DNA from: RGIG426 sp045639905
GTDB taxonomy: Bacteria > Bacillota > Clostridia > Oscillospirales > Acutalibacteraceae
DNA length: 54,424 nucleotides
Direction of reading: 5' to 3'
Assembly (NCBI GenBank): GCA_045639905.1
Contig: JAZUDZ010000020.1
Coordinates: 1 to 54,424, forward strand
Both the position numbers and the translations under genes were made by a program. Position 1 is the first letter of the stretch, and each line of letters opens with the position of its first letter. Positions 1 through 9,467 of the stretch are shown piece by piece. The notes under the pieces were generated by a model that did no database searches, was not told where the DNA came from, and saw only the letters and a list, made by a program, of their open reading frames with translations.

Positions 1-138
1 TCGTCAGGCTACGATTTCGCTATTGCTTCTTCTCTCCCACACCTCACAGTGTGAAACTTGCAAGTCGCTTTTGAGTTCGTCGGTAACTACGCCTCGGTGG
101 ACTTTCACCACAGAGCATTGGTATGCCCGTCATACTGA
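1..138 (+). ncRNA. 3' part of an unidentified structured RNA (candidate)
   Basis: No convincing protein is seen here. Instead there is a row of small perfect stems: CACAC/GTGTG at 38-53, GGTG/CACC at 96-109 and GTATG/CATAC around a CCCGT loop at 121-135. They lead directly into the terminator at 139-170. This is the pattern expected at the 3' end of a non-coding RNA or a long 3' UTR transcribed on the plus strand. The left boundary is outside the window and I cannot name the RNA class. An open frame crosses it but has no ribosome-binding site and a composition unlike a real protein. Confidence 0.35.
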
Positions 139-170
139 AAAAGACGCCAAGCAATTGCTTGGCGTCTTTT
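139..170. terminator. Bidirectional intrinsic terminator
   Basis: A 32-base perfect palindrome (AAAAGACGCC...GGCGTCTTTT) with T-rich tails on both strands. It ends the minus-strand phosphofructokinase transcript, whose stop lies just upstream, and also ends whatever arrives on the plus strand from the left edge. Confidence 0.9.
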
Positions 171-183
171 CTATTTACCATGA

Positions 184-1434
184 TTATCGGCTCGGAACCT
201 TTTTCAGATTTGCAAATTTCGGCAAACCATCTTCCTTCACCATTTTGGTCTCGCCCTGAATCAACGGAAGAGCATACTGGACGTATTTCTCGTTGAGACC
301 GTCTTGAGTTTTATTAAGCCAATCAAGCGGAACCTTTTTCTCGGTGTTGGCAACAGTAGTTAAATTGAACAATTTAATATTGCAAACATAATTACCGTTT
401 GCATCATAGGAACGTTCAAAACCTACCATTTTGTCAGTCACACCGGCGAGAGCGTTTTCAACGGCAGCTTTACCGGAGGCAAAAGACTCGTCAATATCTG
501 TTTGAGAAGCACAGTGAGCAGCACATCTCTGGAGCAGGCTCAACTCGATACCACGAACCTTGGCACCGGTCTCTCTCTGAACCATAGAAGCCAAGTATGA
601 GGCCAGTCCGCCCATTTGAGCATGGCCAAAGCTATCTTTAGCCTGTGCACCGGATGTTGCATATTCAGCAATATAGGTGCCTTCAGCATCGTGAATACCT
701 TCAGAAACAGCAACAATGCATTTGCCGTTACGGTCGTAGATTTCTCTAACCTTCTCAAGGAATTTATTCATATCAAAGTCAACTTCCGGAACATAAATCA
801 AATCCGGGCCCTGTCCCTTATAGTTGGCCAAAGCAGCAGCAGCGGTCAACCAACCGGCATTACGCCCCATGATTTCAACAATCGTAATCATACCAGTGTC
901 ATAAACACGAGCGTCGCGATAAATTTCCATCATAGAAGTAGCAATGTATTTAGCGGCAGAAGCATAACCCGGGCAATGGTCAGTACCATCAAGGTCGTTA
1001 TCAATGGTCTTCGGAATACCCATAACGCGGCATTCATAACCATTTTGAAGCATAAACTTGGAAATCTTATTGCAGGTATCCATAGAATCGTTACCGCCAT
1101 TGTAGAAGAAGTAACGAACATTGTATTTCTGGAAGATTTCAAGAATGCGCTTGTAATCGGTATCATCCTCATCAGGATCCTTCAGTTTGTAACGGCAAGA
1201 GCCCAAAGCAGAAGAAGGAGTGAACTGCAAAAGTTCTAATTCTTCCGGGTCCTCTTTACCCATATCAATTAAATTGTCATTCAGAACACCTTTAATACCG
1301 TTCAAAGCACCGTAAACGGCAGTGATGTCCTCGCTCTCAAGAGCAGTTTTGATTGCACCGTAAGCACTGGCGTTAATGACGGATGTCGGTCCGCCGGACT
1401 GGCCAATGATACATGCACCTTTCAAAGAAGCCAT
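184..1434 (-). CDS. pfp: 6-phosphofructokinase, probably PPi-dependent
   Basis: Phosphorylates fructose 6-phosphate to fructose 1,6-bisphosphate in cytoplasmic glycolysis. The 416-residue protein has the family signatures GQSGGPTSVIN (11-21), GGNDS (113-117), PKTIDND (141-147) and MGRNAGW (189-195). In this family ATP-dependent enzymes carry PGTIDND and a Gly in GGDGS, whereas PPi-dependent ones carry Lys in PKTIDND and Asp at the Gly position. Both PPi-type residues are present (K142, D116), so PPi as phosphoryl donor is the better inference. The first residue of GGNDS core is Asn where many members have Asp. I chose the ATG at 1434, placed 8 bases after AAAGGTGG, over an in-frame GTG at 1446 that lies inside that ribosome-binding site. 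Monocistronic, ending at the palindromic terminator. Confidence 0.93.
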   Translation of the reverse strand: MASLKGACIIGQSGGPTSVINASAYGAIKTALESEDITAVYGALNGIKGVLNDNLIDMGKEDPEELELLQFTPSSALGSCRYKLKDPDEDDTDYKRILEIFQKYNVRYFFYNGGNDSMDTCNKISKFMLQNGYECRVMGIPKTIDNDLDGTDHCPGYASAAKYIATSMMEIYRDARVYDTGMITIVEIMGRNAGWLTAAAALANYKGQGPDLIYVPEVDFDMNKFLEKVREIYDRNGKCIVAVSEGIHDAEGTYIAEYATSGAQAKDSFGHAQMGGLASYLASMVQRETGAKVRGIELSLLQRCAAHCASQTDIDESFASGKAAVENALAGVTDKMVGFERSYDANGNYVCNIKLFNLTTVANTEKKVPLDWLNKTQDGLNEKYVQYALPLIQGETKMVKEDGLPKFANLKKVPSR

Positions 1435-1472
1435 AAAACTAACCACCTTTTGAATAAAATTTCATCCTTTTG

Positions 1473-1501
1473 ACTTTATCACAAAACGCCTAAAATTGCA
1501 A
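1473..1501 (-). promoter_or_regulatory. Promoter of the phosphofructokinase gene
   Basis: On the minus strand a TTGCAA -35 box (1501-1496) and a TAAAGT -10 box (1478-1473) are separated by 17 bases, about 40 bases ahead of the start codon. Read by eye. Confidence 0.55.
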
Positions 1502-1529
1502 GATTTTTGGTTTATGTTTTTCCGTATTA

Positions 1530-1558
1530 TTGACTAACTTACAAAAAAACATTAGAAT
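1530..1558 (+). promoter_or_regulatory. Promoter of the DUF1015 gene
   Basis: TTGACT (1530-1535), 17-base spacer, TAGAAT (1553-1558), directly before the AGGAGG ribosome-binding site at 1576-1581. It lies back to back with the phosphofructokinase promoter. Confidence 0.6.
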
Positions 1559-1589
1559 GCATTCATACACATTTTAGGAGGAAATGGAT

Positions 1590-2858
1590 ATGGCTCAGAT
1601 TTCAGAATTTAGTGCATTACGTTTTACCCAATCAGCCGGAGACATTAAGGATTTAACTTGTCCCCCGTATGACATTATCAGTGACGAACAGAGAAAAGCA
1701 TACTTAACCCAAAACCCCAACAATATCATTCGTTTGGAACTTCCCCGTGAAGGAAGCAATCCCTATGAAGAAGCAAAAAAACAGCTTGCTTCCTGGCTTT
1801 CCGAAAAAACACTTGGCAAAGACAGCAAAGAAGCTCTCTATATCTATGAAGAAGAGTTTTCCGTTGCAGAGCAGACCTATAAACTGCGCGGTTTCATTTG
1901 TCACGTCCACCTGGAAGAGTTTTCTAAGAAAGTCGTTCTTCCGCATGAAGAAACACTGTCCAAGGCGAAACAAGATCGTTTTGATTTAATGTGTGCCACG
2001 GAATGTAATTTCAGCCAGGTTTATTCCCTCTATGACGATGCTGATCAATCGGTTGCCGCTCTTTTAGACACCCTTACCAGCAAAGAGCCGAATCAAATGT
2101 TCAAAAGCGAAGATGGAATCACCCATCGTTTGTGGATTGCGGAAAAATCCGACACAACCGAAAAAATCTGCAATCTTTTTGCCGACAAGCAGTTATTTAT
2201 TGCTGACGGACACCATCGTTACGAAACCGCACTTCGGTATTATAACTACCGTAAGGATAATCAAATGGAAATCGGAGACAGCGATTCTATGATGATGTTC
2301 CTTTGTGATTTGCAAAACACCGGTTTGGTTGTCTTCCCGACTCACCGTGTTATCACGAACACCAGTAACTTTAACAGTGAAGACTTTTTGAGTTTCGCAT
2401 CCGAAGACTTTGACATCGTGCAACTCCCCTCTTTTGAAGACAGCAAAATCGAGTTGGAAGCTGCCTATATGTGCAATGAAAAAGCATTCGGCTATTATGA
2501 CGGAAACAGCACATATCTTCTGACGTTAAAAGATACAGCCGTTATGGAACAAGCTATTCCCGGAGCATCAAAAGCACTTCGAGAGTTAGATGTTTCCGTT
2601 CTCCATAAACTTCTCCTTGAAAAATACTTTGGCATTACAAAGGAAGTTATGGCGGCAGGCGGTCGTCTCACGTATACACGTTCCGATGAAGAGGCAAAGG
2701 AACTCACTGACAAAGATGCCGATTGCTGCTTCATTCTCAATCCGACCCGCGTCAGCGAAATTCGCGATGTTGCCTTGGCCGGCGAAAAAATGCCGCAAAA
2801 ATCCACCTATTTCTATCCGAAACTGATTACCGGTATGGTTATGAACAAACTGATTTAA
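1590..2858 (+). CDS. DUF1015 family protein
   Basis: A cytoplasmic 422-residue protein of the DUF1015 family, whose biochemical role is not established to my knowledge. It is recognised by CPPYDII (24-30), a conserved HEET segment (119-122) and the diagnostic ADGHHRYETAL (205-215), whose His pair suggests a catalytic or metal-binding site. The length is normal for the family. The ATG at 1590 is chosen because it is 8 bases after AGGAGG; the earlier in-frame ATG at 1584 is only 2 bases away from it. Single-gene unit with its own promoter and a strong terminator at 2872-2906. The fold family is clear, the function is not. Confidence 0.85.
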   Translation: MAQISEFSALRFTQSAGDIKDLTCPPYDIISDEQRKAYLTQNPNNIIRLELPREGSNPYEEAKKQLASWLSEKTLGKDSKEALYIYEEEFSVAEQTYKLRGFICHVHLEEFSKKVVLPHEETLSKAKQDRFDLMCATECNFSQVYSLYDDADQSVAALLDTLTSKEPNQMFKSEDGITHRLWIAEKSDTTEKICNLFADKQLFIADGHHRYETALRYYNYRKDNQMEIGDSDSMMMFLCDLQNTGLVVFPTHRVITNTSNFNSEDFLSFASEDFDIVQLPSFEDSKIELEAAYMCNEKAFGYYDGNSTYLLTLKDTAVMEQAIPGASKALRELDVSVLHKLLLEKYFGITKEVMAAGGRLTYTRSDEEAKELTDKDADCCFILNPTRVSEIRDVALAGEKMPQKSTYFYPKLITGMVMNKLI

Positions 2859-2871
2859 AGGGTAATATTAG

Positions 2872-2906
2872 GGCCGACGAAGAAATTTCTTCGTCGGCCT
2901 TTTTTC
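2872..2906. terminator. Intrinsic terminator between convergent genes
   Basis: GGCCGACGAAGAAA/TTTCTTCGTCGGCC is a perfect 14-bp inverted repeat with no separate loop, followed by a T-run on the plus strand. It ends the DUF1015 transcript. On the minus strand, following the ABC gene, the tail is less T-rich. Confidence 0.85.
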
Positions 2907-2914
2907 TTAATGTA

Positions 2915-5908
2915 TCATTCTGTTCTAAGAGCAACAACCGGATCTTTCTTTGCCGCACTTCTGGAAGGAATAATGCCCGCTACCAATGTAAGCAGCATAC
3001 TGATAACAACTAAAATAACAGCAACCACTGGCGGCAAATAGGCACTTAAATTGTTAATATCCGTTAGTTTATGTAAAATCAAATTGATGGGGATACATAA
3101 CAAATATGTAATCAAGACACCCAAAGCGCCGGACGTGAAACCAATAATAACCGTTTCGGCGTTAAACATACGCGATACATTCTTCTTGGATGCACCAATA
3201 GCGCGTAAAATACCAATTTCCTTCGTGCGTTCCTGAACTGAAATCAATGTAATAACACCTATCATAATGGAAGATACTATCAAAGAAACCGAAACAAAAG
3301 CAATCAAAACATATGTGATAGCATCAATAATGGTGGTAATCGAAGACATCAGCAAACCGATATAATCCGTATACTCGATTTCAGACATTTCATCAACGGT
3401 CTCATTATATTTTGTAATGGCTTCCTCAATGTCGTCTTTTGCCGCAAAAGTAGAGGCGTAAATGTTAATGGCGGCCGGATTGTCCAGGTTCACACATCCG
3501 AGCGTAGTCAAATTATCTTCGTAGCTTGTCTCTGCAAATTCAATGACTTCGTCATAGAAATATGCAAGATCTTCCTCGGAATAATTCTTTATGGCTTCGT
3601 CGAGTGCTTTAACCTTGTTTTCCTGTGACAAAAGCGCCAACTGAGCGCCAACCTGAGCCGCATATTGCTGCTTGACTTGTTCTTCAATCGCCTGAATGAA
3701 TAAGTCTTTCAGTTCTTCGTCTTTCATCCCTGCAATATAATTTTTAATTGTGCTTTCATCCATGTTCATTTGCGTACCGAGATTCTGAAGCATCACCTGC
3801 TCCATATCGGCACGTGTCATGTTGCCAACAGTGGCATCTACCGTCTGCTGAATCATCTCTTTTGACGGCAGACACATGATTTTCTCATATATTCCGGCTT
3901 TTCCGGCATCTTTCAACCCATTCACATAAGCTGTAAAGTCTTTTGCCTTTTCGGATTGATTTTTCTCATCGCCGTTTCCTTTAAACAGCAAGCCGGAAAA
4001 AATATCCGTGGAAGGATCATCCTTCTGTGCTTTTACGGCATCAGAGTTGTTTGTATGATTGATGACATACTCAGTAAGGTCTTTCGTATAAGCAATGGAA
4101 CCGGTAATCATCGTTGACACCGCATCCTCATTCGGACGAATAATACCGCTAACCTTAATATCCATTCCCTTTTCGTCATATAAATATTTAAGACCGGCAG
4201 ATGTATCGCGTAAATCGGAATAGGTGTTCGTATTTTCATCGTAACTATAACAATCCGAATTCAGAATAATCTTAAAATTCATATTGCAAATATCTTCGTA
4301 AGACCAATGCTCATCGTTATACTCAAAATCTTTTTTATCGATGGTTGCCTTCATCATTTCGTCGATATATTCTTTGGATTCCAAGCCAAGGGCATATAAC
4401 GCCATATCGTCCAGTTCATTGTTCTCGTCCAAAACCAAAACCACTTCATTGTACGCTGTCGGCCAAGAACCATAAACAACATCATACTGTTTTTTCAAAA
4501 TCGGACTGATGGCACTGCCATCCTGTCCGGAAAGCATTTCCTGCCACATTCTGGATGCGCTGTTCATCATGGAAGAAGATGATCCCATTGACATTGTATC
4601 TCTGGCATCCAGCAGCGAAGACATATCCATACCAAAGAACTCCGTAATCAAATCTCCCATCAATTCCTGGCTATCTGACCGGATAATCTCCCCATCCACA
4701 CTCTTCGTATAAACAAGTAGATCCAAATCATATGTATATTGCAAGCCTGTCACGGCATCATGCAAACCGCTTTCACCGTTCTCGTCTTTGCATTCTTTTT
4801 CAATATATTTTTTGAACGAAGCTAAATCATTTTCTTTTTCTTCCATCGTATTGATAGAATTCATAAGATTATGCAGCATCGCCTTTTGATAGACGGCATC
4901 TTTCTCGTGTTTTTCAATAGAGGCAGCTTTCCCAACGAAGGTTTCCAAAAGCGTACCTATATTCACATGCTTTGCCTCCAGCGTTAACGGATAAGAAGAC
5001 AAAGTATCTTCCTGCACGGCATCGATATAATTGGTCGTCCCCTGTGAGACAGCATAGATTAACGCAATTCCGATAATACCAATACTTCCGGCAAAGGATG
5101 TTAAAGCCGTACGACCTTTTTTTGTAAAAAGGTTCTTCAGCGACAATCCGAAAGACGTCGCAAATGACATAGAGGATTTCTTTTCCTTTTTCGGAGAGGT
5201 TTTTTGTACGTTTACCGCAATTTCATCATCGGCAACCGGATTGGAATCGTCCGTAATCAAACCATCCAGCATTTTCACGATTCGAGTAGAATACGTTTCC
5301 GCCAAATCCGGATTATGCGTAACCATAATAACCAAACGCTCTTTGGAAATCTCTTTTAGAATCTCCATAACCTGAACGCTTGTCTCCGTATCCAATGCGC
5401 CGGTCGGCTCGTCTGCCAAAATAATATCCGGGTCATTCACGATTGCACGAGCAATTGCCACACGTTGCATCTGTCCACCAGACATCTCTGCAGGATGTTT
5501 TTTCAGCTGAGATCCAAGTCCTACCCTCTCAAGCGCTTCTTTCGCCCGCTGACGACGTTCCTTTTTTGAAACACCAGCCAAAGTCAATGCCAATTCAACG
5601 TTTTGAAGAACGGTTTGGTGCGGAATAAGATTATAGCTTTGGAACACAAAACCAATCGAATGATTTCGATATGTATCCCAGTCACGGCCGGAAAACTCTT
5701 TTGTTGATTTTCCGTTAATAAACAAATCGCCGCTAGTATACTGATCCAATCCACCAATAATATTTAAAAGCGTTGTTTTACCGCAGCCGGAAGGCCCCAG
5801 GATTGAAACAAACTCACTTTTCCGAAAGTTTAAGGTAAGGCCTTTTAATGCGTGTACCTCTTCTCCTCCGGTCGGATATACTTTTGTAATCTCTTTAAGC
5901 TGAAGCAT
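2915..5908 (-). CDS. MacB-like ABC transporter, fused ATPase and FtsX-type permease
   Basis: One 997-residue polypeptide joins a lipoprotein/MacB-type ATPase to an FtsX-like permease. The ATPase (1-220) has Walker A GPSGCGKT (38-45), signature MSGGQ (142-146), Walker B ILADE (163-167) and the switch His198. A charged linker is followed by TM1 (about 268-290), then some 550 residues predicted outside the membrane, then the C-terminal FtsX module with three TM helices and the conserved QERTKEIGILRAIGAS segment. Family members of this kind couple ATP hydrolysis to mechanical work on extracytoplasmic substrates such as peptides or cell-wall enzymes rather than classical transport; which one applies here is unknown. 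The extracytoplasmic part is much longer than in typical MacB. ATG follows GAAAGGATG at normal spacing; the gene is alone, just downstream of a tRNA terminator. Confidence 0.9.
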   Translation of the reverse strand: MLQLKEITKVYPTGGEEVHALKGLTLNFRKSEFVSILGPSGCGKTTLLNIIGGLDQYTSGDLFINGKSTKEFSGRDWDTYRNHSIGFVFQSYNLIPHQTVLQNVELALTLAGVSKKERRQRAKEALERVGLGSQLKKHPAEMSGGQMQRVAIARAIVNDPDIILADEPTGALDTETSVQVMEILKEISKERLVIMVTHNPDLAETYSTRIVKMLDGLITDDSNPVADDEIAVNVQKTSPKKEKKSSMSFATSFGLSLKNLFTKKGRTALTSFAGSIGIIGIALIYAVSQGTTNYIDAVQEDTLSSYPLTLEAKHVNIGTLLETFVGKAASIEKHEKDAVYQKAMLHNLMNSINTMEEKENDLASFKKYIEKECKDENGESGLHDAVTGLQYTYDLDLLVYTKSVDGEIIRSDSQELMGDLITEFFGMDMSSLLDARDTMSMGSSSSMMNSASRMWQEMLSGQDGSAISPILKKQYDVVYGSWPTAYNEVVLVLDENNELDDMALYALGLESKEYIDEMMKATIDKKDFEYNDEHWSYEDICNMNFKIILNSDCYSYDENTNTYSDLRDTSAGLKYLYDEKGMDIKVSGIIRPNEDAVSTMITGSIAYTKDLTEYVINHTNNSDAVKAQKDDPSTDIFSGLLFKGNGDEKNQSEKAKDFTAYVNGLKDAGKAGIYEKIMCLPSKEMIQQTVDATVGNMTRADMEQVMLQNLGTQMNMDESTIKNYIAGMKDEELKDLFIQAIEEQVKQQYAAQVGAQLALLSQENKVKALDEAIKNYSEEDLAYFYDEVIEFAETSYEDNLTTLGCVNLDNPAAINIYASTFAAKDDIEEAITKYNETVDEMSEIEYTDYIGLLMSSITTIIDAITYVLIAFVSVSLIVSSIMIGVITLISVQERTKEIGILRAIGASKKNVSRMFNAETVIIGFTSGALGVLITYLLCIPINLILHKLTDINNLSAYLPPVVAVILVVISMLLTLVAGIIPSRSAAKKDPVVALRTE

Positions 5909-5925
5909 ATCATTAACATCCTTTC

Positions 5926-5957
5926 AAAAAAAGCGGGACCCCCATAAGAGATCCCGC
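5926..5957 (-). terminator. Terminator of the tRNA-Leu transcript
   Basis: GCGGGA (5933-5938) pairs with TCCCGC (5952-5957), followed on the minus strand by seven T. It sits between the tRNA 3' end and the ABC gene. Confidence 0.8.
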
Positions 5958-5962
5958 GTAAA

Positions 5963-6049
5963 TGGTGCGGGTAACAGGACTTGAACCTGCACAGCCTTGC
6001 GACCATTAGAACCTGAATCTAACGCGTCTGCCAATTCCGCCATACCCGC
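5963..6049 (-). tRNA. tRNA-Leu (anticodon CAG)
   Basis: An 87-nucleotide cloverleaf on the minus strand. The acceptor stem GCGGGTA pairs with TACCCGC, the anticodon stem-loop is TTAGA-TTCAGGT-TCTAA with anticodon CAG reading CUG Leu codons, a class-II long variable arm is present, the T-arm contains GGTTCAAGTCC, and the 3' CCA is encoded. It is transcribed alone with its own terminator. Confidence 0.96.
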
Positions 6050-6141
6050 ATATCGCAACAGATGTTATTATATCGCCCGACTTTATAAAAGTCAATACAT
6101 TTTTATTGTATCCGGCAACATTACACCCGTTGCATTACGAA

Positions 6142-7563
6142 TTACAGACCAAGAAAATGAGCCATTGTATCTACCAGTTCACGTGATCCTTCAACCGAGT
6201 CATTGGTTTCACAGAACACACGTAAAAGCGGCTCCGTTCCAGAAAAACGTGCGATAATCCACTCGTCATCCTTGAAGTAAACTTTGCAGCCGTCACTATA
6301 GCTGACTCTTTCAATTTCCCTACCGAAATCAGGTAGTTTTTTCTGAGTAAACAAAATATCCATCATTTCTTCCTTGCGAGAAGGATCAAAACTGAAGTTA
6401 TCTTCGGTAATAAAGCTTTCTCCGTATTGATGATGAATTTCTTCGATAAACTCCGACAAGGTTTTTCCGGTGACGGCCAACATCTCAAGCAATAACGATG
6501 CAGCATAAATACCGTCTTTTCCGCGAATATGACCACGGACCGTCAAACCACCGGACGACTCACCGCCGATAAGAGCATCTTTTTCCTGCATTTTAGAAGA
6601 AATCCATTTAAATCCTACGGGAACCTCATAGCAGACTTCTCCAAAGCTTTCGGCAATACGGTCCAGAACATGTGTCGTCGCAATATTACGAACCACGGGG
6701 CCTTTCCATCCCTTGTACTTGAGCAAATAATAATACAAAATAGCCAGAATCATATTCGGATGAACGTAATTACCTTTATCGTCAATAATACCCAGTCGGT
6801 CCGCATCACCGTCTGTAGCGATACCAATATCTCGTTTGTGCTGTACGACAAAGTTTGTCAAATCAAACAAGGTCCCCTCATTCGGAGCCGGCAAACGCCC
6901 ACCAAACAAAGTATCATGCGCCGTGTGTATGGTGTCGCAGTCACAGCGGCATGTATACAGTACCGTTTCCATAGCTCTTCTTGATACACCAAACATCGGG
7001 TCTAAAACCACTCTCAAATGACGATTTCGAATTGCATTGGTGTTCACACTGCGCAAAATAGAATCAACGTATAAGTTCTGGGAATCAATCTCTTCAACGA
7101 GTCCTCGTTCTTTAGCCACATCGTAGTCCACAACATTCAAGTTGTCAGGATCTAAAGTTTCAATACGTCTTTCAATATCTTCCGTAACTGACTCAACCGC
7201 ATCTCTGCCACCTTCAGTAAAGACTTTGATACCGTTGTAAATTGCCGGATTGTGGCTTGCCGTAACGGCAACACCATAAGAAAGATTTTGATTTAGAACC
7301 GTAAACATTACAAGAGGAGTCGGAGCCTCCTTGTCAAGAACACGGCAGAAAATTCCTTCTCCGGCCATAACTTCGGCGATCCAATGAGCAGCTTGCAATG
7401 ATAAAAATCGTCTGTCATATCCGACAACAAATCCATTTGCCGTAACATTTTCCTCTTTCATTTTCTGAGCAATAGCGGCCGATACCAACTGAATGTTCTT
7501 CTTGGTAAAATCGTCCGCAATGATAGCTCTCCAGCCACCTGTTCCAAATTTAATCACGTTCAT
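6142..7563 (-). CDS. Phosphoglucomutase/phosphomannomutase family protein
   Basis: Alpha-D-phosphohexomutase that moves phosphate between C1 and C6 of hexose phosphates in sugar-nucleotide supply. The 473-residue protein has all four active-site loops: TASHN (101-105, phospho-Ser103), metal loop DGDADR (251-256), sugar loop GGESSGG (333-339) and phosphate loop RFSGTEPLLR (439-448). The sequence does not settle whether glucose, mannose or glucosamine phosphate is the substrate. The ATG at 7563 follows GAGGGGG; an in-frame TTG at 7578 overlaps the stop of the preceding gene and is less likely. It starts 11 bases after the stop of the upstream ABC exporter gene, so it is probably the last gene of the marR operon. 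Confidence 0.92.
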   Translation of the reverse strand: MNVIKFGTGGWRAIIADDFTKKNIQLVSAAIAQKMKEENVTANGFVVGYDRRFLSLQAAHWIAEVMAGEGIFCRVLDKEAPTPLVMFTVLNQNLSYGVAVTASHNPAIYNGIKVFTEGGRDAVESVTEDIERRIETLDPDNLNVVDYDVAKERGLVEEIDSQNLYVDSILRSVNTNAIRNRHLRVVLDPMFGVSRRAMETVLYTCRCDCDTIHTAHDTLFGGRLPAPNEGTLFDLTNFVVQHKRDIGIATDGDADRLGIIDDKGNYVHPNMILAILYYYLLKYKGWKGPVVRNIATTHVLDRIAESFGEVCYEVPVGFKWISSKMQEKDALIGGESSGGLTVRGHIRGKDGIYAASLLLEMLAVTGKTLSEFIEEIHHQYGESFITEDNFSFDPSRKEEMMDILFTQKKLPDFGREIERVSYSDGCKVYFKDDEWIIARFSGTEPLLRVFCETNDSVEGSRELVDTMAHFLGL

Positions 7564-7574
7564 TTTCCCCCTCG

Positions 7575-9467
7575 TCAAGCTAGTTCTTTTTTGCCCGTAT
7601 ACAACTCATAATAACGTCCCTGTTGCTCAAGCAAATCGTCATGATCTCCCCGTTCAATAATAACGCCATCTTCAAGCACCATAATGGCATCCGCATTGCG
7701 AACAGTAGAAAGACGATGCGCAATAACAAACGTGGTACGATTTTGCATCAACTTGTCCATTCCCTGCTCAATCAATCGCTCTGTACGAGTATCGACGGAG
7801 CTGGTTGCTTCATCCAAAACCAAAATCGGAGCATCGGAAATGGCGGCACGTGCGATATTCAAAAGCTGTCGTTGCCCTTGAGACAAGTTGGCACCATCCC
7901 CATTTAAAACCGTGTCATATCCGTTTTCCAATTTCATAATGAAGCTGTGTGCACTGGCGAGTTTCGCCGCATTCTCAACATCTTCATCGGTGGCGTCCGG
8001 TCTGCCGTAACGAATATTCTCCCGTACAGTCCCCGTAAACAAGTGAGTATCTTGAAGAACCATAGCGATACTTTTCCGCAGTTCGGACAGTGCATACTCT
8101 TTTATATCATGATCGTCAATGAGTATTTCACCGGAATCAATGTCGTAAAACCGATTCATCAGGTTTGTAACCGTTGTTTTACCGGCACCGGTAGAACCAA
8201 CAAAAGCAATCTTTTGTCCGGGTCTGGCATACAAGCTGATGTTCTTTAAAATCGTTCGTGTCGGATAATAACCGAACGTAACGTTTTTCATTTCGATGTG
8301 ACCCTTGATGTGAGATCGGTCTAAACAATTCACAACGTCTTCCGGCTCCGGCTGTTCGTCCATAACATTAAACACACGTTCCGCACCGGCTAAGGCAGCC
8401 ATAATCGTACTGGTTTGCTGTGAAAGCATATCAATCGGACGTGCAAACTGTCTGGAATAGTTTACAAAAACGGCCAAGCCACCCACATCGCATCGACCGA
8501 ACAAACACAAGATACCACCGACACCGGCCGTAACCGCATAACTAATCTGGCTGGTATTGCCCATAACAGGGCCCATAATACCGCCAAAGAACTGTGCTTT
8601 AAATTGCTTATTGCGCATGTCTTCGTTCAGCAAAGCAAATTCTTCTTCACAAATATCTTCGTGATTAAACACCTTGATTACTTTTTGACCGGAAACCGAT
8701 TCCTCAATATATCCGTTAATTGCACCAAGAGCTGCTTGCTGTTCTTTATAGTATTTGCCGGATAATTTTCCGATTGTTGCGGCAATCTTAATGAAAAGCG
8801 GAATGAAGCAAACTGTGACAAGTGTCAACCAAATATTCGTTGTAACCATCATGATAAATGTACCAATCAACATAATGGTGCCCGAAATCAAACTGACAAC
8901 CGTGTTATTCAGCATCATGTCGATGTTGTCCACATCGTTAGTAAAACGGCTCATCAACTCACCGTTGCTGTCACTATCGAAAAACCGAATCGGCAATTTT
9001 TCCATTTTGGTAAACAAGTCATTGCGAAGTTTTTCGATTGCATTAAGAGTAACCGAAAGCATCAACCGAGATTGCACATAACTGGAAATAACACCAATCA
9101 CATACACCCCCGCAACAAGCACCAGAATAGCTGCCAAGTATTCAACAGGTTTTGTGAAAGTGATTTTTCCGATTGTCAAAACAGCATCTTTTGTCACAAG
9201 ACTATTGATAATCGGACGCAAAATATAGGAACTAACCAAAGAGGACACCGTACTGACAAGCATACATACGATAACCAAAAACAACCGAAAACGATAAGGC
9301 CAAATGTAACCAAGTAATCTTCTGATTGTTTTCTTTGCGTCTTTGGGCTTTCCACCACTAATTCCCCGAGGACCACCACGTTTCGGCATTCCCCTATGCT
9401 TCGGTGCGGATTGACGGGCCTCTGCGTTGTACTGCTCTTGCAGCTTCTCAAGCGTTCTTGCTGCCAT
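7575..9467 (-). CDS. ABC exporter half-transporter, catalytic-site subunit
   Basis: A 630-residue type-IV ABC exporter (multidrug or lipid type) with a basic Gly/Arg/Lys-rich N-terminus, six TM helices (about 60-355) and a C-terminal ATPase. Walker A is GSTGAGK (424-430), signature LSQGQ (528-532) and Walker B ends LDEATSSVD with catalytic Glu553. The signature deviates from LSGGQ, while the partner encoded upstream has a proper signature but lacks the catalytic Glu. That division is known from heterodimeric exporters of the TM287/288 and BmrCD type, so the two very likely form a heterodimer. Its first 20 bases overlap the end of the upstream gene, indicating translational coupling; AGGAGG precedes the ATG. 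Confidence 0.93.
   Translation of the reverse strand: MAARTLEKLQEQYNAEARQSAPKHRGMPKRGGPRGISGGKPKDAKKTIRRLLGYIWPYRFRLFLVIVCMLVSTVSSLVSSYILRPIINSLVTKDAVLTIGKITFTKPVEYLAAILVLVAGVYVIGVISSYVQSRLMLSVTLNAIEKLRNDLFTKMEKLPIRFFDSDSNGELMSRFTNDVDNIDMMLNNTVVSLISGTIMLIGTFIMMVTTNIWLTLVTVCFIPLFIKIAATIGKLSGKYYKEQQAALGAINGYIEESVSGQKVIKVFNHEDICEEEFALLNEDMRNKQFKAQFFGGIMGPVMGNTSQISYAVTAGVGGILCLFGRCDVGGLAVFVNYSRQFARPIDMLSQQTSTIMAALAGAERVFNVMDEQPEPEDVVNCLDRSHIKGHIEMKNVTFGYYPTRTILKNISLYARPGQKIAFVGSTGAGKTTVTNLMNRFYDIDSGEILIDDHDIKEYALSELRKSIAMVLQDTHLFTGTVRENIRYGRPDATDEDVENAAKLASAHSFIMKLENGYDTVLNGDGANLSQGQRQLLNIARAAISDAPILVLDEATSSVDTRTERLIEQGMDKLMQNRTTFVIAHRLSTVRNADAIMVLEDGVIIERGDHDDLLEQQGRYYELYTGKKELA

Noticed and set aside
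23..259. Possible 78-residue protein at the left edge
   Set aside because: No ribosome-binding site, it runs through the terminator palindrome into the end of pfp, and the sequence is better explained by stem-loops.
616..1239. Long open frame opposite the phosphofructokinase gene
   Set aside because: The minus-strand gene has all family motifs; the plus frame has no recognisable features or start signal.
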